DNA from: Patiria miniata
Taxonomy: Eukaryota; Echinodermata; Asteroidea; Valvatida; Asterinidae
DNA: 64,000 nucleotides
Reading direction: 5' to 3'
Assembly (NCBI RefSeq): GCF_015706575.1
Contig: NW_024037072.1
Coordinates: forward strand, 21,267,162 to 21,331,161
The position numbers and the translations under genes are program-made. The notes under the pieces are model-generated. The model saw only the letters and a list, made by a program, of their open reading frames with translations. It did no database searches and had not been told where the DNA came from. This document shows, in pieces, positions 1-13,400 of the stretch (the first letter of the stretch is position 1; every line of letters starts with the position of its first letter).

Positions 1-239
1 AAAAAGCCTTCGACACAGTGCGACAACATGGACTCTGGGCTACTATGCGAGACCTGGGATACCCCGGCAAGATTGTGAGACTACTCCGGGCCTTGTACAT
101 CTCCAACAGCGCTGTGAGAGTTAACAACGACTTGACGGACTGGTTTAAAACCCTCATCACAGGCGTCAGACAGGGTTGCATCCTATCACCTTAGCTCTTC
201 AATATGCTGCACGAGCTCATCACCTTGGCTGAATATAGG
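1..239 (+). mobile_element. LINE (non-LTR retrotransposon) reverse transcriptase, 5' part of a split copy
   Basis: Reading from base 2 the translation runs KAFDTVRQHGLWATMRDLGY and later GVRQGCILSP, the reverse-transcriptase blocks that precede the FADD catalytic motif in LINE ORF2 proteins. An in-frame TAG follows ILSP, so the copy is dead. The element enters from the left edge of the window and continues at 1857 beyond an inserted foldback transposon. The clade (L2/CR1/RTE-like) is not resolved. Confidence 0.8.
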
Positions 240-264
240 TGTCACTACGGTGGCCCACAACTGT

Positions 265-354
265 CATGGCAAGAGCAAATTCGCAACGGCAAGAGCAAAT
301 TCGCCACGGCAAGAGCAAATTCGCCACGGCAAGAGCAAATTCGCCACGGTTTGA
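265..354 (+). repeat. Left-arm tandem array, 20-bp unit, about 4 copies
   Basis: The unit GGCAAGAGCAAATTCGCCAC repeats head to tail with few differences. It is the left arm of the foldback element. Confidence 0.9.
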
Positions 355-1546
355 AAAGCAAATGACTGGGGGCCAGTCTATGGTTTGTGTTTAATAGGAA
401 GGGGCGTAATCATACATGTCGCCACTACATTTTAAGTTAAATGGAATGGAGTTTGGCCGCCACAATGCATTTAAGTTTTTCTCAGACTTGTGTTTTCTTA
501 AAAAGAAGTGGTTTTCTGGCTAAGAAAATAGCAAGGAAGAACCGGTTTTGTGCGAGCAAAATTCAGGGAACAATCTGTTGATACTAGTAACTTGTTGGAA
601 AATTCCAAAGTCATTCCAAGAAAGTTGCCGCCGTGAATTAGGGTTTAAAAAGGGGAGGAAGATGGGATTTGCTATCAGCATCAACCGGGCCGTTCCTCAT
701 TCTTTTCTTTTTATGGGATGTAAATCAAATTGGAGGACGAGGGGCTCTGCGAGCTGATGAATCTTTTTGAAAACATTGTATTTGCAACCAGCTAGGGAAG
801 ATTCCCGTTTATTCAAGACTTAGAAGCACCGTATGGATACCTGTGTAAGTATATGACTAAACTGCCTAGAGCGTATTTGTTGAGGTTTTTCCCCCTTTTA
901 TTGAAATTTAATACGCATAGGCCTATAGGGAGTAAAATCAGTTCCACTGCTGGGTTGCGGTGATGGGTGGGTTAGAGCTTGTCAACACATACCTCGCCAG
1001 CGGGCCCATTAGATTAACCGGAGAGCGGGAGTTCAAAAAAACTCATCCGGTGTTTATGCGACGCAGGGACTGGTTTGTGTACATGTGGTTTTTGTTTCTA
1101 GTTCACTTAAAGATTTGATTTATACCAAGTCAAAATATTCTATATTAGAGTTTTGAGAGCCATAAAATTGGGAAATTGAAGAGACATGGTAATGAACCTC
1201 TGGCCTGGACTTGGGGCTTCCAATTCTGAGCATTTTGGATGCTATTGGGCTCGAAAGTGGCGCTATTTTCTTTGTAGTGGACGGGATCGTTTTTCAAGAT
1301 GGCTACTTCCGCTTTGGGGAAAATAGGGGTCGTCTGCTCTGGGTGAGAATATCTCGAAAAGTCAACGGTCAACCCACCAAAAAATGAAAAGAATGATGAA
1401 AGATGACACATTAATCATCATTTTTCTGCGTAGCTTGAATACCTGTGAGATTTCTGAGTATTTTTAAAAGAATTTTGAAGTATGCGCATTTGGCACTAGT
1501 GTCTAGTATGGGATTTGTTTTGCAGGGTTGCACCCTTATTATTTCG

Positions 1547-1832
1547 CTTTTGCGAATTTGCTCTTGCCGTGGCGACTTTGCTCTTGCCGTGGCGACTTTG
1601 CTCTTGCCGCGGCGAAGTTGCTCTTGCCGCGGCGAAGTTGCTCTTGCCGCGGCGAAGTTGCTCTTGCCGCGGCGAAGTTGCTCTTGCCGCGGCGAAGTTG
1701 CTCTTGCCGCGGCGAAGTTGCTCTTGCCGCGGCGAAGTTGCTCTTGCCGTGGCCCTTTTGCTCTTGCCGTGGCCCTTTTGCTCTTGCCGTGGCCAATTTG
1801 CTCTTGCCGTGGCCAATTTGTTCTTGCTGTGA
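1547..1832 (-). repeat. Right-arm tandem array, 20-bp unit, about 14 copies
   Basis: The unit CTCTTGCCGCGGCGAAGTTG repeats and is the reverse complement of the left-arm unit. Seven central copies are essentially identical, which points to recent array homogenisation. The flanking copies carry shared variants (GGCCCTTTTG, GGCCAATTTG). Confidence 0.9.
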
Positions 1833-1856
1833 CAGTTGTGGGCCACCGTATGTCAC

Positions 1857-2730
1857 AGTCCAAGGCCAAACAATCAACAACCTACGTTTCGCTGATGACT
1901 TTGTCCTACTTGCCGAATCTAAAGAAGATCTCCAACTGCTGGTGTCCAAGGTTCAAACATCAAGCAAGATATTCGGTCTCACCATTATAACCAGAGTAAA
2001 ACAGAGACGCAAAAATTATCACAAAAGCCAGTGCACACATTATTTCAATTCTTATCGATGACATGTCTTTAAAGCAAGTACCAATATTCACCGGTACCTA
2101 GGCGGTGTTATTACCGACAAATCTATACCAGCAGTGAGGACATCAAAAAGAGAATAGGTCTAGCTATGGGCAACATGCAAAAACTGTCTTCAATCTGGAA
2201 ATCTAAAGATATAAGCTGTGACACTCAGACTGAGTTGTACACAGTACTCATCCTGTCAACTGCTACGTACGGCTCTGAATCATGGACATTGAAGGAACGA
2301 GATGAGCAAATCTGACTCCTTATAGTGTTCGAGATGTCCTGCCTCAGACATATCCTGGGCATACCAAGAAGAGACAAATCAGAACACTTTAATAAGAGAG
2401 GCCACAAAATGTCAACCTACGATCGTCAGTAATATCAGAGCAAAGCAGTAGTCCTACTTCGGTCATGTGATCCGTATGCCAAACACATACCCCAAAGTTG
2501 CCCTACTTGAAGTCGTCGCTGGTCAGAGACCCAGGGGCAGGCCCCCAAGCGTTGGTTGGACATCAAACAAAGCTGCCTGGATCTCGGAATACCTACACAT
2601 CTCCAAAGCATGCAGACTAACCTACGACAGACACTACTGCATGGAATTCCATGGTAAAATGGCTGCTAGCTCAAAAGATTCCTCAATCAGAGGGAGGACA
2701 GCATTAAGTAAGATCCCTGAATTGAAATAA
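1857..2730 (+). mobile_element. LINE reverse transcriptase, 3' part of the split copy
   Basis: The translation resumes with INNLRFADDFVLLAES, the catalytic FADD block of LINE reverse transcriptase. The usual C-terminal blocks follow in shifting frames: LYTVLILSTATYGSESWTLK, then FEMSCLRHILGIPRRD, then GHVIRMP and GQRPRGRPP. Several stops and frame changes show it is an old dead copy. Its colinearity with 1-239 shows that one element was split by the foldback transposon. No clear 3' tail is visible. Confidence 0.8.
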
Positions 2731-3200
2731 TTATGACTTATGGAGACTAGTAACGACGTAGGTCTGGAGTCTCGCGGCTTTAGACTGAAAAAAAGGGGGC
2801 TTGGTAGTTTTGCATTTAAGTTTGCAGTAAATACACTGCGGCAACATTTGTAATAAAAAATGTATGCAAAAAGCGGCTTCAAACTGTTTGTTTTCTGTAC
2901 TGCAACTAAATCATTAGCATTATATTTTACAAATGCCTGCAGTGTATCAGTGTATTTTTTGCAACAATCGTATTCAAGGAAATGGCCAAGACAGACAAAT
3001 TCAGTGACCTATCCTACAATTCACCAATCAGAACCATTTATAACTCTTGAATACTCTTTTAACGTAATATTTATGTATGTGACCTTTAACTGTCCCCAAT
3101 ATCATCCAACTAAAACTTATTTTACTTTTACAAATAAAAACCGGGAGTCACTAAGAAGCATCCAAAACACCTAGAAGAAACACCGAGAAGAAACAAAAGA
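2731..3200. other. Intergenic sequence with no recognised feature
   Basis: AT-rich DNA with a plus-strand AATAAA near 3134 but no supported exon leading to it. It lies between the dead LINE and the 3' end of the minus-strand gene. Confidence 0.5.
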
Positions 3201-3225
3201 TTTTTGACAAACTCATATAAACCTC

Positions 3226-3231
3226 TTTATT
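3226..3231 (-). terminator. Probable polyadenylation signal of the ZAD-like gene
   Basis: The plus strand reads TTTATT, giving AATAAA on the minus strand, about 1.1 kb downstream of the stop codon at 4336. It is the best-placed signal for the minus-strand gene. The long 3' UTR is inferred. Confidence 0.45.
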
Positions 3232-4004
3232 GAAGTAATACATGAATCTTTTTTTTCACAAAATAAGAAAGTTTAAGTCGACATTACAAAATCATAAGCT
3301 TCACAGAGTAAAACAGCGAAATCCCGAATGCCTGAAATCTGTCATAATAGCGGTTATAAGTTTTCGAAGCTCCCATGCATTTGAAAGTTTGAAACTCGAC
3401 AAAATATGTGTTCCAAGATGGTCCCAATGAGATCCTGACCATTCCCGCTCTTTGCTTTTAGCCAATACAGGTGAAACATTAAGGAGGTGCAATCTTGAGA
3501 ACTATCGTTTACCGTTTCTTCCAGATGCTAGATGACAAAAGGTTTTGGTAACATGCACTTATCTAACCTTAAAGAAGTTGGACATCACAACTTTGTGGAT
3601 GCACCCAAGATGGAAGGTATGGGGGACAGCCTTCATGAAAGTGTTTTGGGAAAGTAGGTCCGTTTCATCAGGACCTGAGTTTCAGAGTATGCAGGGTATG
3701 GCAGTAGGCTTGGTTGATCCCATGCCGGAGTCATTTATAATCCATTTGATGGAATTGTTTCTGAAAGATTGTGACAAATTAAATGCTTAACTTGACCTAA
3801 TACAAGTTCATGTTCTACAGAGCTAGAGGTTACATGTTGTAACAACCTCCAGATCAGCAATTGACCAATATTCACGCAGAGTCTTTATGGATATTTTCAC
3901 ATTATTTTCACCGAGGCAGATGGTAACAGGGTAGGGACACTGCCAAAGGAATGTGTTTGCTGCGCTGTTCATTTGAAGAGCTTGCGACTTGACTTAAGAC
4001 TGGA

Positions 4005-4080
4005 TGACTTGTGATGACTTGTGATGAACTTGTGATGACTTGTGATGACTTGTGATTACTTGTGATGATTTGTGACTCAG
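4005..4080. repeat. Minisatellite of a roughly 10-bp unit
   Basis: About seven imperfect copies of TGATGACTTG in a row, within the inferred 3' UTR of the minus-strand gene. Confidence 0.8.
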
Positions 4081-4335
4081 GCCTGATGAGCACAAACCTA
4101 GAACAAGCCCTTGGAACAAAGACACACGAATGTGTGTTACACAGTGCTCTCAGTAAAGTTTACGGTTGAGAGGTAACGTGTGCAGGTAGTCCATAGGTCA
4201 AAACCATTTTTTCCCCACAATTAAGCTGTTTCCTTGGCCTTCTGGTGTTGCATGCACAGGGGTGTCACCAGACCAATTTCCCCCTGGTCTCATTGCCGCA
4301 ACAAAATCAAACGTAGGATGAGGAGCTTGACATCA

Positions 4336-4444
4336 TCATTTGACTATTTGGGGCCCTGTTCTCGTTTGTATCATTCTGTTGGAAACTGTATCCAATAGTT
4401 TGCCAACAGAAACGACTTTGCTGACAGGGCGATTAGCGATCAGC
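4336..4444 (-). CDS. ZAD-like gene, terminal coding exon 8 (residues 456-491, stop)
   Basis: Strong acceptor with a long T tract before CAG. Encodes LIANRPVSKVVSVGKLLDTV and ends RTGPQIVK with TGA at 4336-4338. Confidence 0.55.
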
Positions 4445-7400
4445 CTGAAAAAAAAAAGATTATAGGAGAGCGGCTCCCCTGTACATGTAATCTTTACAAG
4501 CACCCGTGTGCATACACATAATGTTTGGTGGATACTGCTGTTCACTCAAGACCTCCTTGAGACATGGTGCCACGGTCTTGATTGTGGGACACAGTCCAAC
4601 TGAAGCACAGGACTCCAAAGCCTGGAAATTGAAAAGAAATTCTGAAGTTAAATTTCAACATGAAATAAGTTTTTTTCATTTCATTTCATTACATTTATTT
4701 CCACTTCATTCACAGGCAGAGAGCAAAAAATACAGCATTAACAAACACAGAAATACAAATGCTATACAAACAAGTAGAGTGAAGTGGATGGGACCCATAG
4801 GAAGCAGAGCTTGTCGAGTACAGGACCCCTGGACAACAAAGTTTGGTTTAGTCCGCAACTCATCTAAAAAGTAAAAGATGTGCTTCAGCTCATACCTCCC
4901 ATCCTTTATTAACCCACACATTCCAAATAGAATGATACAACCATTTTTTTTCTGAAGCAAAAGGTTGGAATTCTGGCTAACATCACGACTGTGTTGACCG
5001 AGTGCTTTGAATAAGCAGAAATATGAAGATGTGGTCACAGTTTGCCACGGTACGCAATAACAAAAAAGACCACTTATTATTTACATCAAGCAAGTAAAAA
5101 CAAAAGTGCGATAATGCAAAGGAGCCAACTTTTTTTCTAAACCAAGTTGAGGTTTTTACCTTTCTGAACAGTGTAAGAATGGCATATTCGTTAGTAGCCT
5201 TGTGTGAAAAAATGAAGTTAATCGAATTTGTCTTTCGCGAACCTTTATAATGCGGTACCCAGTTTAGGTTTTTGTCCACGAGGCGTCTGAAAATTGCATA
5301 AGAGCACAAAATGTGTCCCCCAGAGCCGTTCTTTCCATGAGGTCTGGAACTGAGACATGCATTGCCTTGCAGGGTTGCCAAGTAGAGGGCAGGGCTGCAA
5401 TTGTGTGAACAATGAAGGACACCGTAACTATAGTATAGCCCAGAGATACTGGTGGCATGGGTGGCTTGTGCGTAAAGCACTCGCCTCTCACCAAGGTGAC
5501 CACGGTTCGAATCCTGGCCGCGGATCACATGTGAGTAGAGTTGTGCGTTGGTTTTCTCCTGTGCCACGAGGGTTTATCTCCGGGCCCTCCGGTTTTCCTC
5601 CCTCCGGAAAAATCAAACACTTTCGATCTCAGGCTGTGCTCTGTGGTCATATATGGGTCGATGTGGCCGGCAGCCATAGGCGCCTTTACGTGCCAGCGGC
5701 CCGACCACGTTGTAGCCGCATCCTTCGCAATTCAGCATACCAGCTGCGAGTAAGGATGATTAGCCTCCCAAATTATTATTAATTATTATTATTATTACTT
5801 TGCATAAAACATAAAGAAGTGAAACAGAAAAAGTCAGCTTGAGCTAAGGTTCAGTCGGGTTTAAATCTGTGTTGTCTATAACGTCTTTATTGTACCATTT
5901 CTTCTCTTATGCAAAAACGTGGACAAAAACGTTAATCACGTACCGCACGTACCGCAGTGAAAAGGTTCACATAAGACAACCAGTAAATGCGATTAACTTC
6001 ATTTCCTGGGTTGCTGTGGTCTAGTGGTTACGGTGTTCGACTCGTGTGCCGTGGTACATGGGTTCGAATCCTGACGGGGAACATGGTGCTTGTGCGCTTG
6101 AGCAACGCACTTTACTACGATTACCTCTCTCCACCCAGGTGTAGTAAATGGGTACCTGGTTGGAAGAAATTCCTTCAATGCTTGTGCGCCGTAATGGCAG
6201 CCGTGCTAAAGCCAGGGTAATGATAAGAGCGCCAAGAGCGTCACTTCGTTACGAACATGAGCGCTATACAAGACGCATATTTGTATTATTATCATTATTT
6301 TTTTTTACAAAAGGTTATGACGAGGCTATTAAAAGTATTTTCTAAAAGCTTTCATAAGACTCTGAGTTGGTCACCTGATGAATTTTCCAAAATTCAGGAA
6401 ATTTGGCATTGGATGACTCTTATGCATTGTAATTCTGTTTTCCAAACAGCATTCAAGGGAAAAAATTGTGATATGTCAAGTATTGTTGACCCAAGTATTT
6501 CAATATCTATCGTGGAAAATCACACGGTTACACTCTCAATGGTTATGATTGTTTGTGTTGAATAATCAAAACAAAATGGAAATGTCAGACACTTACGTTT
6601 TTGGACAAGCCGTGCGTATGCAAGTACATTCCAATCAGCATGGGTATTATCTTGAACTTGAACTGGTTTCTCATCGTAGTTACCATCGACAGAACCAGAC
6701 CTAAGCCTGGAACGAGCTTTCCCACTCGCTTGCTTGTGCTGTAAAAACAAATGTTGAGTAAACTTAATTGTCTTTTTAACCTCAATAAATTAAACCAAAA
6801 ACTTGCTGAAAACTGCTTTTTGACATGACATTATACAGGGTGTACCGGATAAAAAAAATGACTACTTTTACATAATTGGCATTTTCTCAGCAATCCAAAG
6901 TGCTATTCTAAGAAGTTTTTCAGTATTTGAAAGGAAAAGACCTTAGCTTTAATCTGATACCCAAAACAAAAAAATCCACAAATCCTTTTTAAAAAAAAAG
7001 GCAAATGTTTTAGGGTTGCATATTTTAAGGTTCACCCTGTAGTGCTAGGGAACTTACATTCTTAATTTAGTAACATCCCCAGGTGAGGCCACACAGCATG
7101 AAAGAATGGTGTACAGAATCGGCAAGTGCGTCTTGAATTCCTTCATGGCGTCTTGCCACTTGAAATTCATCACGTCGTCGCGGGTCACCTCCGATGTCTG
7201 CATGGACTCTTGTTGTAAGAACCGTTTCATTTGCATGCCTGCCCTTCTTGCGATGACTGCTATTATTTGTTTCGTTGCACACGGGTTACAGTCCATGGCG
7301 TGATCAACTGCTGCCCCATAACAACCTCTTTGGATTTGATCAAAGACTATATCTTTAAATCTCTGTGTGGAAAAACAACAAGATTAAAGGGAAAATACAA

Positions 7401-10400
7401 CATTTGCAAACATCAAAAAATAAAACTACCAAATCATTTTGAAATACCTTGCTGGACTGTTAGTGAATGACAGTGTTAAGCATCCTGTAAAATCATGGCA
7501 CCTGGTATACTGTCATTTTCAAGAAAAGTGGTATTTTTGTATCAATTTCCAACGCTGATCGGCCGATCAGCGTTGGAAACAACTGGCTTTTTTTCAAATA
7601 CTGGCCCCAATTGCCCATCCCACTTGTTTGCAATCGATTACAAACCTATGAACGGGTACGAGCCAGCTAGACTGGTTCCCTGACCTTACAATTCCCCAAT
7701 GTATGTAAACTGCTCATGGAGTCGGGGAACCAGACTACAGGAAAATGGACGTTTTTCTTGGTTTTTATAGCATTTTCGAACCCAAAACCTCAAAAAAGTC
7801 AGTGTAACTATATTTGCTATATATTTCCAACCCCCCAATTCCATCCATTTCTGAAAATTACAGCAAAAGCAAATGATGTATATTCCCTTTAACTGTCAGA
7901 TGGCAAGCTCAAAAGTAAAAAAAAAAAAAAAAAAAACAAGTTCAAGTAAATTTCACAAATAAAATTGATTTATGTTTGAGGACAAACACAGGGCTGTTTC
8001 GGTAACTTTTTGTGACATGTGACATGTGAAGTTTCAAGTGTAGTTCTGTTTATAAAAAATGGTGGCATATACTACGTGATTTCATTCTCAAATATAAATC
8101 TTAACAAAAACAAAGGCTGTTTCGGCCGGTTGCCGAAACAGCCAACACGAAAAGTTGTGCTAAATTAACACATTTTCCCCTCAACCATGACCGTTTTCAA
8201 AACAGTCACGGTGGCGGGGCACTCTAGTGTGTAAACACCTTCGATCGTTGACCCCATTGTCACTCTTTTGTTTGAAGTTTTCAGGAAGATGCCCATATGT
8301 TTTTGTACACGATCGTCGGTTGTGGATCTTTGAGAATTGTGGACCCTATTGTCTTCTATTGTTCAATGTCCCCTATGGAGTACCGAAGTGTGACGTCATT
8401 TAGAACCAGAAAGAATAGTGCAAACGAATGGAGTACGCACGCGTGCTGGTTCACAGGCAGAATCACGCGCTAATGTCTTTCACACACATTTTGTGCGCGT
8501 GACGTATTCACTTCGGTACTCCATTGAATGCAGAAACAAACTGACAGACACCCCCACACACAGTCGTGAATATCTACACGCCCGAGGACAATGCTTTGTG
8601 TTTCCCTTTGTCCCTGTAATTTAACACTCCCCCATAGGCCAAGCACATAACTGTACGATCGAGGATTGTTTTCAACAAAAGACGCAACGCTCGAGGACTG
8701 AAGGGATCTTTTGTTCTCCCTTTGTGTATCTGTCCTCAATCGTAAACCACACATACTGAAATTTGTATCCTTGTGGAGACATTTCTTTGTTCTTGTGTAG
8801 TAAAGTTTTCGAGTTTGAAAGTGAAGTTTCAAAATGCTCTTATTTTAACCAGAATTAATTTCCTTGGCTGAAATTCGGACTTAATATCCCTTTTCTGAAA
8901 CTCTTCCATTTGCGACCGATCAACCCACCTTGGAAATTCCTAGTTTTTGAGTAAAATCCATATATCTACTTCGTGAAAACCTTGTGGAGACGTACTCAGA
9001 AATTGCCCTGTGGAGACGTATGCAATCTTTTGTTCCCTACTGTGTGCACGTCTCCAGAGGGCACGGTGTATCAGATCACACATGTACACACAGATGGACA
9101 AGCAAACAGTATGACCCTTTGGCTTCTCGGGCGGGGCATAACAATTAAAAAATATTTAAAATTAAGCATACATTAACTAGCCTTCTTCCCCACCTGATTC
9201 TTATCCGTAGGACACTGCACTTCCTCAACTTGTACCGGTAGATCATCTGTATCACATGCTACATTGTGGCGTTTAGGCATCCGAACTTTCGACAAAAACA
9301 AACAAAATAGGAGTCAAGAAGATTCTGACAATTAAAAATAGGGTACTGTGCGGTTGCACGTGTCTCTTCAGTTACTGCCAGAGGATATGTTTACATATCT
9401 AGCAATGTATAAATTATTGGCAGGCATAAATGACAGATTAAGTCAAACAATGCTTCGGTACTGAATCAATCAACTGTGCCATGTGGCATGAATCGGGAAC
9501 TAGTCTCTATTTACTACACATTTCTCCATAATCAGCCACCAGACTAGAACACTGATTGAAGAAGTCAGTCTTTTCAAATAGTTGGACCATGGTTGGACAT
9601 GTACCAGTGATCTTAAGGCTCATTTTGTAATCACTTGACTTCCCTTTCATGTGCAAACCATTGAAGAAATGTCTTGAGTCTGCAACTTGGTTGGTGAAAT
9701 ACTGAGGACCTTTTCTTTGCCCATTGGAAATTTTGGAGAAATTTGCTGGCTAAAGAGTGAGTGAAGTTGGCCTGATTTACTTTTACACGTTTCTGAGCTG
9801 GTTAGTCTGGGTATCACCCATTACCCACGGAGCCCAGTTTCCTGTATAATGTCCAAGCATGCGTGATGTCATTTCATTCTGAAATCAGGGACTTAGATTG
9901 TGATTGGTCAATTTTGATGCTTCAGTTTTGTAATACAACATTCTGTACAAAAATGCTACTCTTTGTTGGCGTGATGTTTACGCACGCAGGGAGCTTGAAT
10001 TACGCGCATACGGCACCTGCTGATTGGTCAGAGTCTCGAGGTCATACGCAGTCTAGTTGCATAATTATAATCACCCAATCTGTTGACACATATTAGACCA
10101 TGGTCTATCGCAAAGACTAGGTCTCAGTCTGGTTCTGACATGACAGTGCACAAACATGACTTGGAAATTTTGGCCACCGGTATCAAATGTGGAAATAATC
10201 GTCATAGCGATTTTTGGCAAGGTATACACCTCCAGAGTTGGAAAATATGTGATAGCATTGCAGCGGTGGCAGCTTTTTGGGTGTTATCACCCTTTTTTTC
10301 AAAATGTCCATCAAAATGCTTGTTACCACTCTAGGGGCAGTATCCGCTCCGTTCACAAGTACCCCCTCACCGGCAAAGAAAGCACAGTTGGGGGTGCCCA

Positions 10401-13400
10401 ACCGACGCTATCTTGCCGGACTGCAATTTTGCGTGGACATAGTACAAATCCCCTGGTGTACGTGCGTCACACACAAGGAACGGTGCGCGTCAATCAGCTA
10501 AATGTCCCGCCCATGGGACGTCGTTGCTAGGTAAAAGGGCGCCCTCTTTCGTTGGCGCACGGAGCTCATACCTTGCGCATGCGCACTATAATCATTGATG
10601 CCCTAATTTGATACTGACCAAACCCCCAGGCTGATGGCCTAATAGGTACCTTTACTGTAGCAGTGCTGCCAACCTACGAGGGTCGCTTCATCTCCTACTG
10701 TCCCTTTAGTTCTTTTCCTTGACACTCGCTTTAAAGTAAGTTTGACCCCTTGTGGTGCTTTGCTAGTTGAATGTTTGATAAATGGCTTCTTCTTTGTGGC
10801 TAAAAAAGAAGAGGGGGAGAGAGGAGAGAAAAAAACACCGCACCTCAGAAACGATGAATATTTGCTGTAAAACAAATATTTAATATCACATCCATTATCT
10901 AAGATTTTAGACTTTGCATCGTGGAGATCAGTATCATTTTAGTTTGCGGAAACATGTGGTAATAACTACTGTCGCTCAGTAGACATTTAGTTCTGATAAG
11001 AACTTGTCCTGCTTATCATCAACTATCGCTAAGTAGTTTTAGTTCTGATAAGAACAGTCCTGCTTTAAGTCCCTAAAGAACTTGTCTTTGGTCTCAACGT
11101 TTTGACTAGCCAGCTCTAGTCATCGTCAGGAGACTGAGGAGACTAGAGCAGGCAAGTCGAAACGTTGAGACCAAAGACTAGTTCTTTAAAGCAGGACTTG
11201 AAATCTGGCGTTCGAAAACTGTACACGTCAGCAAGTAGGATGAGCTGAACAAAATCAGTGTGTGATCTAGACGCAATTTTGACAGAACCTTCACGAGTCA
11301 AGAGAAGATCCCACCTGCTTTTGGCATTTTGATTTCAACATCTTTTTGTGCAGCCACGTTGTTCCATACAGGTGTTTGTGTGGCCCTGTGTGTCAGGTCC
11401 GTAATTGTGCTTTGCTCGCTTTGCTTGTGATGTTCGTTAAGTTTTGTCCTCTTTGATGCCTTCCTCTCTGCTTTTTGGACATGGTTCCGTTTGGATGTCA
11501 CGTGTTCCGTCACTACTCTGACTTCACTTGTTGATGCCTTGACTTTCGACGTCGCATTATGGCAACCTCCTTCATCTTCCGTCATTACATTATGGCAAGC
11601 TGTTAGTAAGGGGAAAAAAAGAATGATTTGGACTTCACCACTACAGGAAAAATTACAGAATTTGGGGAAGGCACAAAATAGCTTTTTATAGCCTCAATCC
11701 TGCAAAATCCTCCATTTTTCAAAGAGGATTTAGGAAGATTTGGGAAGGTTCGTTGTCGTTGACCTCTGCAGATTGAGCTGTAGCAGTGTCGCCTGTGGCT
11801 GTTGAGGCCAATGCTGGAATAGCACAGCAGTCTTTGCCGCAGCAGCCACATTTATGCCTTGTCTCTGGACAGCTTGTGGGAAGGTATGGGCTAATCAATC
11901 AAAGCGTTGATTAGTCGGTTACATCTTTTGTTTGATTAATTAACTTTTGAAAATACAGGCTTCCTTTCAGAAGGTGTAAAACAATGGCCAAGCCTGCTCT
12001 AAAGCAAAAATCTCAAACATTGCATGTAGCAAAATCGTGGCTCTTTTCTCATCCTGCATATATTGATAAAGGGAACAATTAATCGATTGAATTCCTGAAG
12101 TTGTGGCCTTTACAGGTGAAACCTCAAGAATTAAGCAGATATCCTTATCAGACCTGCAAATCTTGGAGACTTGTAATTACCCTTGCACGGCGTCCATTCA
12201 GGCGTCTGTGTTTCTTTGCTACTCTCGAAAAAATCCAACCACTTGCGTTTATTTCTCAGCACTCCTATGTATCCTATGAAGAGAAATAAACATAACACAC
12301 AAATTTCAATGCTTTAAAAATAATCAGTACTGAAATTGACAGTGTATATATGCTGGGCCCGATCGGTTGACCTGTCAAACGCGTTGTGTGATGGGTCGAC
12401 TCTACTTCTAGAATAAGAAGGCACCTCTCATTAGCTAATGAGAGGTGCCTTCTAAATCAAGAAGTAGGTCGACTCTGTAAGATATGTCTGACTTTACTTA
12501 CCTTTTCACACAAAAATTTCTCCATTAGAGCCGCAAAGTAGAAAGAAAAGGTCATGATCGACTTACACTTACACTTACACTTAATTGACACATCAACTGA
12601 TCACACCCGACATACATGTATACTACATTTATGTCATGTTGCATGCATATTGAGCAAATGTTGGGGCTTCCTGGAGCGGGCCGGTGTATTCTAAGTATAG
12701 AGCCAAGTCCCCTGTATAACGTCTGACATGACAAAGCAAGCAGATTTATGCAATCTTGCTCGTGCCTCAGCCAAATTGTGACGTCATTTCATCCCCAAAT
12801 CAGGATTAAGTAAAACTGTGATTGGCCAATTCGAATGCAGTGTTTTGTAATACTAGTAATACAACAGCCGGCCGGGAGAGCGCGTAACATAAATACAGAG
12901 CCTTAATTTGTCTGGGGGATTTTTTTCATCGTTGTCTATGTGGGTGGTGGGTGGGGGGGGGGGGGGGGGGGGGAGGGGGGGGGGGCCTTTGGCGCATTAG
13001 TCCAAGTAGGCCTAAGCCCTAACTTTGACCTAGCCCTAGCCCTGGCCTAGGCGGGCTTGAGTAACTCCAGCTGACTGCTGACATGCTCATCACTCCTCCT
13101 AATCCAATTGCATTTATTTTACCAAGTTTATCTTAATTGCTCACCGTTTTTGTTCAGCCGCTTTCGTAAACTGGAAAACTCCTTCCAGACTGGTACTAAC
13201 TGATGTACATAAAACAAAAGTATGTTGCATTCGCTGCAAACAAACTGGTCCATGATACATGTGATATCGTTGGCTTCCAATTCAAATAAGTCCATCAATA
13301 TTTGCGCGACCGTGTCGTCGTCCCGTTTACTGGTACGATTTTGTCTGTCATGTCTGTAAACGCGATCGCGCAATGTGACTCCAAAAACGACGGGATTCGT

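Larger units (their letters stand above)
240..1856. mobile_element. Foldback DNA transposon with tandem 20-bp repeats in both arms, inserted in a LINE
   Basis: The element body is 246-1850. The direct repeat TGTCAC at 240-245 and 1851-1856 looks like a 6-bp target duplication. The ends are inverted: TACGGTGGCCCACAACTGTC on the left and its complement on the right. Just inside each end is a tandem array of a 20-bp unit, about 4 copies on the left and about 14 on the right in opposite orientation. The interior (360-1545) has no transposase-sized ORF, so the element is non-autonomous. The architecture matches the foldback TU elements known from sea urchins; membership of that family is inference. 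The 105-181-aa open frames over the right array, on both strands, are artefacts of a stop-free 20-bp repeat read in three frames. Confidence 0.8.

Noticed and set aside
1547-1832. CRISPR-like regular repeats
   Set aside because: Units are directly adjacent without spacers, and the genome is animal. They are transposon arm repeats.
1411-2061. Six overlapping ORFs of 105-181 aa on both strands
   Set aside because: They arise because the 20-bp repeat has no stop in any frame and 20 is not a multiple of 3. Their products are repeats such as CRGEVALAAAKLLLPRRS and are not genes.
3545-3790. 81-aa plus-strand ORF with protein-like composition
   Set aside because: It lies antisense in the inferred 3' UTR of the minus gene, has no splice signals that fit and no recognisable domain.
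11757-11865. Extra exon of the ZAD-like gene (HKCGCCGKDCC or AVQRQGINVAAAAKTA frames)
   Set aside because: An acceptor-like CCCACAAG exists, but no donor keeps the frame into the next exon, and the 3' side is a CCTCAATCCTGCA repeat.
12483-12548. Minus-strand exon MTFSFYFAALMEKFLCEK with a GTAAGT donor
   Set aside because: Joining it to the exon at 12273 brings an immediate stop; the exon at 13145-13457 joins in frame instead.
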